Shown: piece by piece, positions 57,503 through 64,000 of the stretch
Layout: the number at the start of each line of letters is the position of its first letter
Position numbering within the stretch: the first letter of the stretch is position 1
From: Acidobacteriota bacterium
GTDB taxonomy: Bacteria > Acidobacteriota > UBA6911
Direction of reading: 5' to 3'
Length of the DNA stretch: 64,000 nucleotides
NCBI GenBank assembly: GCA_012729555.1
Contig: JAAYCX010000010.1
Span: 124,001-188,000 of the forward strand
Translations under genes and position numbers: made by a program
Notes under the pieces: generated by a model
Told to the model about the DNA's origin: nothing
Seen by the model: only the letters and a program-made list of their open reading frames with translations
The model's database searches: none

Positions 57503-58855
57503 ATGCTCGAAAGACTGTTCAAGCTCAGGGAACACCACACGACCGCGCGCACGGAGATCGTGGCGGGGCTGGTCACCTTCCTGACCATGGCCTACGTGAT
57601 CTTCGTCAACCCGGCGGTGCTCTCGACCGATTTCGCCGGGCAGCCGACTGGGTTGAGTTTCGACGCGGCGATGCTGGCCACCTGCCTGGCCGCCTTCGTC
57701 GCGTCGGTGCTGATGGGCCTATGCGCCAACCTGCCGATCGCGCAGGCGCCGGGGATGGGGGAGAACTTCTTTTTCGTCACCGTGGTGATGGGGGTGACGG
57801 CGGCGGGGGTGGCCGACGGCTGGAAGACGGCGCTCTCCATCGTCTTCATCTCCGGGGTGCTGTTTCTCCTCCTGTCGCTGCTGCGCTTCCGCAAGGCCGT
57901 CATGGACGCCGTCAGCCCCAGCCTCAAGAACGGCATCGCCTTGGGGATCGGCCTCTTCATCGCCTTCATCGGGCTCAGGAACGCGGGCGTCATCCTCGAT
58001 GCCCCGCCCGGCTCCCTGGTGATGCTCAACAAGTCGTTCGCCCAGCCCCACGTGGCCGTCTTCTTCGGCGGGCTGCTGGTGACGGCCGTCCTGCAGGCGC
58101 GCCGGGTCAGGGGCGCGATCCTCTGGGGCATCCTCTTCTCGGCCGCCCTGGGGGTCCTGTGGGGCAAGATCCGGTTCGCCGGCGTGTTCGGGCTCCCCTC
58201 GGACCACGCCTTCTTCCAGTTCGACTTCCGCCACGTCCTGCGCCCCGATTTCATCGCCTTCATCGTCGTGTTTCTTTTCATGGACCTGTTCGACACCGTG
58301 GGCACCCTGATCGGGGTGGGGGAGCAGGCGGGCATCATGCGGGACAACCGGCTCCCCAACGCCAACCGCGCCCTGGTCTCCGACGCCGTCGGCACCGTCG
58401 TGGGGGCCGCGAGCGGCACCAGCACCGTGACCTCCTACATCGAGAGCTGCGTGGGGGTGGAAGCGGGGGGGAGGACGGGGCTGATGGCGGTATCGGCCGG
58501 CTGTTTTTTCCTCGCGGCCCTTTTTTTCACCCCGCTGGTGGGGATGATCGGCGGCGGCTGGATGACGGAGGGGGGATCGGTGAACCCGGTCACCGCCCCG
58601 GCCCTAGTCATCGTCGGGGCGATGATGGTGCGCAACGTCGTCAAGATCGACTGGCAGGACGCGACCGAGGGGATCCCCGCCTTCCTAGTCCTGATCGGCA
58701 TCCCCCTCAGCTACAGCATCGCCGACGGACTGGCCCTCGGCTGTATCGCCTACCCGGTCCTCAAGCTGGCTGCGGGGAGGGGCAGGGAGGCGAACGGGCT
58801 GATCTGGGTGGTGGCGGTTCACTTCGTTCTGCGGTACCTTTTCATTCATGTATAG
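57503..58855 (+). CDS. NCS2/AzgA-family purine permease
   Basis: A 450-residue membrane protein with about 12-14 helices. EIVAGLVTFLTMAYVIFVNPAVLS is the classical N-terminal helix of the AzgA-type guanine/hypoxanthine/adenine permeases, AQAPGMGENFFFVTVVMGVT corresponds to the NxFF-like helix 3 region, and VFLFMDLFDTVGTLIGVGE and SGTSTVTSYIESCVGVEAGGRTG are the substrate-site helices 8 and 10. Likely a nucleobase:H+ symporter. A purine riboswitch was searched for upstream by eye and not seen. It is followed 47 bases later by the aminotransferase. Confidence 0.92.
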   Translation: MLERLFKLREHHTTARTEIVAGLVTFLTMAYVIFVNPAVLSTDFAGQPTGLSFDAAMLATCLAAFVASVLMGLCANLPIAQAPGMGENFFFVTVVMGVTAAGVADGWKTALSIVFISGVLFLLLSLLRFRKAVMDAVSPSLKNGIALGIGLFIAFIGLRNAGVILDAPPGSLVMLNKSFAQPHVAVFFGGLLVTAVLQARRVRGAILWGILFSAALGVLWGKIRFAGVFGLPSDHAFFQFDFRHVLRPDFIAFIVVFLFMDLFDTVGTLIGVGEQAGIMRDNRLPNANRALVSDAVGTVVGAASGTSTVTSYIESCVGVEAGGRTGLMAVSAGCFFLAALFFTPLVGMIGGGWMTEGGSVNPVTAPALVIVGAMMVRNVVKIDWQDATEGIPAFLVLIGIPLSYSIADGLALGCIAYPVLKLAAGRGREANGLIWVVAVHFVLRYLFIHV

Positions 58856-58902
58856 TTTGCCGGGACAACTCTGGAATCATCATCGTCTGAAGGGGAATCA
58901 TC

Positions 58903-60102
58903 ATGTCCAGTCAGAACACGTTTGAAACCGAAGATCGATACATGGCCCCGTTTTTCGTCAAGCAGAGGATTGCCATCGACCGGGGGGAGGGGGTATACGT
59001 CTGGGACGAGGACGGGACCCGCTACCTGGACTTCACCGCCGGCTGGGGCGTGACCTGCATCGGCCACGCCCACCCGGTGATCGCGGAGGCGCTCGAGCGC
59101 CAGAGCCGCAAGATCCTCCAGGGACCCAATTCCGGGCTCACCTATTCCCCGGCCCGGGCCGGACTCCTGTCGGAACTGATGAAGGTGCTGCCGCCGAACC
59201 TCTGCCGGGTGTTTTTCTCCAATTCCGGGGCGGAGGCCAACGACGCGGCCATCAAGCTGGCCCGGAAGGTGACGGGCCGGCTGGACGTGATCTCCACCCA
59301 CCAGAGCTTTCACGGCCGCACCATCAGCACCGCCTCGGCCACCGGGCAGGCGAGCCACCGGGAGAAATTCAATCCCCTGATGCCCAACTACCGCTTCGTC
59401 GCCTACGGGGACCTGGCCGAGCTGGAGCAGGCGCTGGATGGCAACGTGGCCGCTTTCATCATCGAGCCGGTCCAGGGAGAGGGCGGGGTCCATATCCCCT
59501 CCCGCGAATACCTCCGCTCCGCCTCCCGCCTCTGCCGGCAAAACGGCACCCTCATGATCGCCGACGAGGTCCAGACCGGGTTCTGCCGCACCGGCCCGAT
59601 GTTCGTCACCGGCGAGATGGGGGTGGAGGTGGACTTTCTCACCATGGCCAAGGGGATCGCCGGCGGCTTCCCCTTCGGCGGGTTCGCCATGACCGACGCG
59701 GTGGCCCGGAAGCTCGAGATCGGGGACCACGGCGGCACCTACTGCGGGAACCCCCTGGGCTGCGCCGTCTCGGCCGCCGTCATCCGCTACCTCCGGGAAA
59801 ACAACGTCTCCGCCCACGTGGAAGAGATGGGCCGGATCTGCCTCGACGTCATGGCGGGGTGGAAACGCGACCACCCAGCCGCCATCCGCGAAATCCGGGG
59901 GAAGGGGCTGCTGATCCTGGTCGAGTTCGCGGACGCCGACACGGCGAAGAAGGTGAGCGACGAATGCCTCGCCCGCGGGCTCTTCGTGCGCCAGACCCAG
60001 GGGGTCGGCATCCGGGTATTCCCGGCGCTGACCATCACCGCGGCGGAACTGCGCGAGGGGCTCGGCATCATGGCGGAAGCCGTCCGGGCGGTGGCGGGCT
60101 GA
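58903..60102 (+). CDS. Class III PLP aminotransferase (acetylornithine/4-aminobutyrate type)
   Basis: A 399-residue enzyme. FFSNSGAEANDAAIKLARK is the PLP-phosphate site, ESTHQSFHGRT-like HQSFHGRTISTASATG follows, LMIADEVQTGFCRTG holds the cofactor Asp, and FLTMAKGIAGGFPFGG the PLP Lys. Family members transfer the distal amino group of ornithine, GABA, beta-alanine or similar. The length and all key residues are normal. Gene lies directly after the purine permease with short spacing and may be co-transcribed. Exact substrate cannot be given. Confidence 0.9.
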   Translation: MSSQNTFETEDRYMAPFFVKQRIAIDRGEGVYVWDEDGTRYLDFTAGWGVTCIGHAHPVIAEALERQSRKILQGPNSGLTYSPARAGLLSELMKVLPPNLCRVFFSNSGAEANDAAIKLARKVTGRLDVISTHQSFHGRTISTASATGQASHREKFNPLMPNYRFVAYGDLAELEQALDGNVAAFIIEPVQGEGGVHIPSREYLRSASRLCRQNGTLMIADEVQTGFCRTGPMFVTGEMGVEVDFLTMAKGIAGGFPFGGFAMTDAVARKLEIGDHGGTYCGNPLGCAVSAAVIRYLRENNVSAHVEEMGRICLDVMAGWKRDHPAAIREIRGKGLLILVEFADADTAKKVSDECLARGLFVRQTQGVGIRVFPALTITAAELREGLGIMAEAVRAVAG

Positions 60103-60119
60103 TCTGAAAAGGCACGGGC

Positions 60120-60698
60120 CTATTCCGATTCCACCGTCAGGTTGTTGGTGACGCTGAAGACTCCGGGGACCCCCCGCGCGGCGATCCCCGCGAGGTCCTT
60201 GTCCATCCGGTTTGCCGTCACCCCTTCCAGGGTGATATGACCGTTCTTGACGATGATGTGGATCGACTGGACCGCCCGCACGGCATAGCGATCGAGCCCC
60301 TCCTGGGAATAGATGGCCCGGAAGGCGGCGCGCCGGATGGCGTCGTCGCTGGGCGACAGGGGCAAGACTTCGATCTTGTTTTCGACCCTGCCGACCGCTT
60401 CGATCGAGCGCACGGCGTTTTCCGCGTCCTGCTTGAGGTTGGGCCTCACCACCTGCCCCGTCAGGACCACCCCGTCGATCCCATCGATCCGGAACGCGAG
60501 GTTGTCGAAGACCGAATGATCCGCGAGCATGGCCAGCTCGTACCGGACCTGCCGGGCGAGCCGGTCACGCATGGCCCCGGGATCCCGTTTCCCCAGGTCA
60601 ACCTGGGCCGGGGCCGCCGCCGCGAAAAAGACCGCCAGCAGGACCAGGCCTGCGCCCCGGGCGACGCCGTTTCTTGTCTGGGTGTTCCGTATGCTCAT
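60120..60698 (-). CDS. Exported protein with two BON domains
   Basis: A 192-residue protein. The ATG at 60698 follows ggagg and starts a signal peptide (GAGLVLLAVFFAAAAPAQ). Two BON (OsmY-like) domains follow: VRYELAMLADHSVFDNLAFRIDGIDGVVLTGQV and RAVQSIHIIVKNGHITLEGVT, each ending in the GxVxN turn (EAVGRVENKIEV, GVPGVFSVTNNL). BON domains bind phospholipid and support the envelope under stress. Convergent with the aminotransferase (17-base gap). Confidence 0.88.
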   Translation of the reverse strand: MSIRNTQTRNGVARGAGLVLLAVFFAAAAPAQVDLGKRDPGAMRDRLARQVRYELAMLADHSVFDNLAFRIDGIDGVVLTGQVVRPNLKQDAENAVRSIEAVGRVENKIEVLPLSPSDDAIRRAAFRAIYSQEGLDRYAVRAVQSIHIIVKNGHITLEGVTANRMDKDLAGIAARGVPGVFSVTNNLTVESE

Positions 60699-60955
60699 GG
60701 TTGTCCTCCATCCGTTGTGTCCTGTGTCGGTGCCCGGGAGGCGATGGCGGCTCTTTGCATCAACCCGGGATTCCATACAATCATTATACTCCCGGAGGAA
60801 GCGCGTTCTCCGGCCGGGGGGCGGCGGTGGAGGTCAGGGCCGCGCTGACTTCGCCTACAGCATCAAGAGGAGGGAGTCCGCAGGCAGAGGGTGCGATCGG
60901 GATAATTGACGATGGTATCGTTGATTGTCCGGTCAAACGGCGGTAGAGTGGTTTC

Positions 60956-62107
60956 ATGGCTGTCGATCGAACTCTCAAACTGACTGAATTGCTGGACAGA
61001 AAATCCTTCTTTCTGTTCGGCCCCCGGGCGATCGGGAAATCCACGCTGGTCAGGCAACAGCTTTCGGGCTCGGCCACCATTATCGACCTCCTGGATTCGC
61101 GGATTTTCCTGAGGTTGTCCTCCGCACCCTATGACCTGGAATCCCTTATCGATGCCGGCGATCACGCGCTGGTTGTCATCGATGAAATTCAGCGCATCCC
61201 TGAATTGCTCAATGAGGTCCACCGGCTGATTGAAGGCCGCGAAATCCGGTTTCTTCTGACCGGCAGCAGCGCCAGGAAGTTGAGGAGGGGGCAGGCCAAT
61301 CTGCTGGCCGGCCGTGTCTGGGAAGCCGGATTATTCCCCCTGACCTGGAAGGAAGCCCCGGATTTCAATCTGCAGCGATACCTTCGTTATGGTGGGCTGC
61401 CGACGGTCTATCTCAGTCCATTACCGGAAGAGGAACTCGACGCATACGTCAATACGTATCTGAAGGAGGAAATTATGGCTGAAGGGCTGATACGGAACCT
61501 GCCGCCCTTTACCCGTTTCCTTCGGTCCATCGCCCTTGCAAACGGTGAAGTGATCAATTTCACCAAACTGGCGAATGATTGCCAGGTGGCCGCGACTACG
61601 GTGAGGGAATATGTGAGCCTCCTGGACGATACCTTGGTTGGATTTTTCCTGCCTGCATGGAGCGAATCCAGGAAGAGAAAGGCAATCAAATCGGGAAAAT
61701 TTTATTTCTTCGACCCGGGAGTCACCCACACCCTTACCGGAACCCGGACCATCGACCGCAATTCCGATTTGTTCGGAAGGAGTTTCGAACAGTTCATCGG
61801 GATGGAGATTCGAGCGTACCTGAGTTACCGCAGGAACAAGCTCCCGCTGACCTACTGGCGATCCACGCATGGCCACGAAGTGGATTTCTTGATCGGGGAA
61901 AAGACCGCGGTGGAGGTCAAGGCTGCCGCACATTTGACGCCTGGGGATTTTAAAGGGCTCAAGGCGCTTGCCGAGGAACGGGTTTTTACTGATTATTTCC
62001 TGGTAAGTCAGGACCCCGTTGCCTCGCGGCAGGCGGACATCCGGGCAATACACTGGGAGGATTTCCTGAATCGACTGTGGCGGGATGAGATCATGGCCGC
62101 CGGCTGA
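60956..62107 (+). CDS. AAA_14/DUF4143 ATPase
   Basis: A 383-residue protein. N-terminal AAA_14 P-loop: FFLFGPRAIGKSTLVRQ (Walker A), ALVVIDEIQRIPELLNEVH (Walker B), RFLLTGSSARKLRR (sensor). The C-terminal DUF4143 resembles a restriction-endonuclease-like fold: TYWRSTHGHEVDFLIGEKTAVEVKA is the E-x-DFL-x-E-x-K motif. Such proteins are widespread; some associate with transposition-like or conflict genes and their role is unsettled. Stand-alone here, with no partner gene. Confidence 0.92.
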   Translation: MAVDRTLKLTELLDRKSFFLFGPRAIGKSTLVRQQLSGSATIIDLLDSRIFLRLSSAPYDLESLIDAGDHALVVIDEIQRIPELLNEVHRLIEGREIRFLLTGSSARKLRRGQANLLAGRVWEAGLFPLTWKEAPDFNLQRYLRYGGLPTVYLSPLPEEELDAYVNTYLKEEIMAEGLIRNLPPFTRFLRSIALANGEVINFTKLANDCQVAATTVREYVSLLDDTLVGFFLPAWSESRKRKAIKSGKFYFFDPGVTHTLTGTRTIDRNSDLFGRSFEQFIGMEIRAYLSYRRNKLPLTYWRSTHGHEVDFLIGEKTAVEVKAAAHLTPGDFKGLKALAEERVFTDYFLVSQDPVASRQADIRAIHWEDFLNRLWRDEIMAAG

Positions 62108-62168
62108 GGTCGGGCAGACCGGGTGCGACGCATGGACGGATTCCGTGCCGCCCCGGCGTCCCGTTTTT

Positions 62169-62174
62169 TATAAT
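62169..62174 (+). promoter_or_regulatory. Candidate -10 box of the YhbY gene
   Basis: TATAAT after a T-run, 40 bases before the ATG at 62215. No clear -35 box. Confidence 0.35.
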
Positions 62175-62214
62175 GACACCTTTTCCCGACCGGGAAAACC
62201 AGCGGAAGGACACC

Positions 62215-62526
62215 ATGCCGGAATTGAAGGGATTTCAGAAGACGTACCTCAGGGGGCTGGCGCACGAGCGCAAGCCCATCGTCATGATCGGGAAGGAAGG
62301 GCTCGTGCCGGGGGTCGTCGAATCGGTGAAGGACGGCCTCGCGCGCCACGAACTCGTCAAGGTCCGGTTCGTCAGCTTCAAGGAGAAGGAGCAGAAGGAG
62401 GCGCTGGCCGCCCGGCTCCTGGAGGAGACGGGGGCGGAGCGGGTCGGGATGGTGGGGCATACGCTCCTCCTCTACCGGCGCCAGGACGACGCGCGCAAAC
62501 GCCGGATCGAGCTGCCGGCCCGGTAG
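62215..62526 (+). CDS. yhbY: YhbY/CRM-domain ribosome-assembly RNA-binding protein
   Basis: A 103-residue CRM protein. LRGLAHERKPIVMIGKEGLVPGVVESV has the GxxG RNA-binding loop and LKVRFVSFKEKEQKEALAARLLEETGAERVGMVGHTLLLYR the rest of the fold. YhbY binds pre-50S particles and helps ribosome assembly. The ATG at 62215 follows ggaagga. Family is secure. Confidence 0.93.
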   Translation: MPELKGFQKTYLRGLAHERKPIVMIGKEGLVPGVVESVKDGLARHELVKVRFVSFKEKEQKEALAARLLEETGAERVGMVGHTLLLYRRQDDARKRRIELPAR

Positions 62527-62627
62527 CGGCCGGCGGGGCGCCCCCCCTTTGACAAAGGGCCGGGTCTGACTTATACATGGAGAAAAGCCGGATTCCGGAC
62601 CGAAACTTCAACCGGGAGCTGATCGCC

Positions 62628-64000
62628 ATGACCCGCATCGTTTCGATTCTGTTCTGGATAGGTCTCGTCGCCACCGCCGCCCAGGCGCAGTATTTCGGGC
62701 AGAACCGGGTCCGGTACCGGAGCCCCGATTTCAAGGTCCTCAAGACCGATCACTTCGACATCCACTACTACGACGACCACGAGGCGGCCGCCGTCGATTT
62801 CGGCCGGATGGCCGAGCGCTGGTACGCGCGCCTGGGCGCCGTCCTGAACCACGAGCTCTCCTCGCGGCAGCCCATCATCCTCTACGCCAGCCACACCGAT
62901 TTCCGGGGGACCACCGTGATCGGCAACGAGATCGGGGAGACGACGGGGGGCGTGACGGAAGGGCTGCGGCGCCGGATCGTGATGCCGCTCGCGGGCCCGC
63001 TCGGGGACACCGACCACGTGCTCGGCCACGAGCTGGTGCACGCCTTCCAGTTCGACATCTCCTCGCGCACGAGCACCCTCGGCGGCAGCGGCGTCCCCAC
63101 CGCGCTGATGCTCCCCCTCTGGTTCGTGGAAGGGATGGCCGAATACCTGACGATCGGGGCGGCCGACCCCCACACCGCCATGTGGATGAGGGACGCGGTC
63201 CTGCGGGGGCAGCTCCCCGCCGTCTCCGAACTGGACGATCCCGAATACTTCCCCTACCGCTGGGGGCAGGCCTTCTGGAGCTACGTGGCGGGCCGGTACG
63301 GCGACCAGGTGATCGGGGAGGTCCTGAAGGCGGCCGCGAGCGACGGGAACGCCGAAGGGGCCATCGCCGCGGTGCTCGGGATCGGCCTCGACGAACTCGG
63401 CCGGGACTGGCACGCCGCGATGGAATCCATCTATCGCCCCGTGCTCCAGGCGACGGTCCCGCTCGACCCGGCGCGCGAACTGATCGGAAAAGAGCGGGGG
63501 GGCGCGATCAACGTGAGCCCCTCCCTGAGCCCCGACGGCGCCTGGGTGGCCTTCTTCTCCGAGAAAAACCTGTTCTCGATCGACCTCTTTCTGGCCGACG
63601 CCCGGACGGGCCGGGTCCGGCGCACCCTGACCCGCACGGTCCTCGACCCTCACTTCGACAGCCTGCAGTTCGTCAACGCGGCCGGCGCCTGGAGCCCCGA
63701 CGGGCGGGAGTTCGCCTTCGGGAGCGTGCGCTCCGGCCGGCCGGAGGTCTCGATCTACAACCTGGCCTCGGACAAGGTCACCCGCCGGCACCGGCTCGGC
63801 GACCTCTCCGACCTTTTCAGCCTCTCCTGGTCGCCCGACGGGGGCTCCATCGTATTTTCGGGCATGGCGGGCGGGTACACCGATCTTTTCATCCTGGACC
63901 TGGGGCGGGGGACCACCCGGCGGCTGACGGACGACGCGTACTCGGCGCTCCACCCGGCCTGGTCGCCCGACGGCCGCTCCATCGTGTTCTCGACCGACCG
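62628..64000 (+). CDS. Exported metallopeptidase-like protein with TolB-type beta-propeller (3' end outside window)
   Basis: At least 457 residues, open to the right edge. Signal peptide at ~1-21 (MTRIVSILFWIGLVATAAQA). Residues ~60-260 are a peptidase MA-like domain: VLGHELVHAFQFD supplies HExxH and LWFVEGMAEYLT the later Glu. From ~300 repeated blades follow: LSPDGAWVAFFSEK, AWSPDGREFAFGS, SWSPDGGSIVFSG and AWSPDGRSIVFST are TolB/WD40-like PD40 repeats. The ATG at 62628 follows a gggag site. It probably acts in the periplasm or outside; substrate unknown. Confidence 0.88.
   Translation, partial: MTRIVSILFWIGLVATAAQAQYFGQNRVRYRSPDFKVLKTDHFDIHYYDDHEAAAVDFGRMAERWYARLGAVLNHELSSRQPIILYASHTDFRGTTVIGNEIGETTGGVTEGLRRRIVMPLAGPLGDTDHVLGHELVHAFQFDISSRTSTLGGSGVPTALMLPLWFVEGMAEYLTIGAADPHTAMWMRDAVLRGQLPAVSELDDPEYFPYRWGQAFWSYVAGRYGDQVIGEVLKAAASDGNAEGAIAAVLGIGLDELGRDWHAAMESIYRPVLQATVPLDPARELIGKERGGAINVSPSLSPDGAWVAFFSEKNLFSIDLFLADARTGRVRRTLTRTVLDPHFDSLQFVNAAGAWSPDGREFAFGSVRSGRPEVSIYNLASDKVTRRHRLGDLSDLFSLSWSPDGGSIVFSGMAGGYTDLFILDLGRGTTRRLTDDAYSALHPAWSPDGRSIVFSTD

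Overview
The window is high-GC chromosomal DNA from a bacterium that looks anaerobic and Gram-negative. It carries a glycyl radical enzyme, two sigma-54 activators, ferredoxin-type MinD ATPases, NifX/NifU/NifS homologues, a lone NADH-diaphorase module, DUF169, a C_GCAxxG_C_C protein and many secreted hydrolases with signal peptides. No rRNA, tRNA, CRISPR array or prophage was seen. The gene mix fits Acidobacteriota or a Desulfobacterota-like lineage, but the sequence alone does not settle this.

Layout. 1-11.2 kb: mostly secreted or membrane proteins (CocE-type hydrolase, Tat-exported cupin, LamG protein, LolA-like protein, SLC13/TrkA-C transporter, DUF3237 protein, large esterase, Gly-rich protein). 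11.8-15.4 kb: a three-gene NuoE-NuoF-NuoG(N) electron-transfer module whose NuoE carries an N-terminal response-regulator receiver domain; no catalytic partner is encoded nearby. 15.5-21.2 kb: an NmrA-like protein, a nucleotidyltransferase toxin-antitoxin-like pair, a trans-sulfuration PLP enzyme, a second large esterase, and a VapBC locus with an internally deleted toxin. 21.4-27.9 kb: glycyl radical enzyme, a lower-GC secreted protein, a sulfatase and a C_GCAxxG_C_C protein.

28-43.3 kb is the most striking part. It resembles the anaerobe-specific orange protein (ORP) locus of Desulfovibrio: divergent sigma-54 operons encoding NifX-like proteins, two MinD-type ATPases with [4Fe-4S] motifs, a radical SAM protein, a CoA-disulfide-reductase/rhodanese fusion and a sigma-54 activator. 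Downstream are NifS, NifU, a thioesterase, a third NifX-like protein, a DUF4213/DUF364 (putative metal-chelation) protein and a second sigma-54 activator. Matches to the -24/-12 consensus lie in both divergent spacers, and a motif TGCA-WWW-TGCA recurs at four intergenic sites of this cluster, one of them midway between the two best sigma-54 promoters. A regulated metal-sulfur cluster or metal-handling system is the best reading.

44.6-55.0 kb is a conflict and stress island: a sensor kinase followed by a barnase-like lipoprotein and barstar, a displaced Rhs tip with an HExxH toxin domain and a coupled small exported protein, HicAB, MazEF-like, Phd/ParE-like and AbiE-type pairs and an orphan ribbon-helix-helix protein, with an M1 aminopeptidase inside. 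55.1-64 kb returns to metabolism and housekeeping: UroD-family methyltransferase, alpha/beta hydrolase, NCS2 purine permease, class III aminotransferase, BON protein, AAA/DUF4143 ATPase, YhbY, and the start of a metalloprotease/TolB-like protein.
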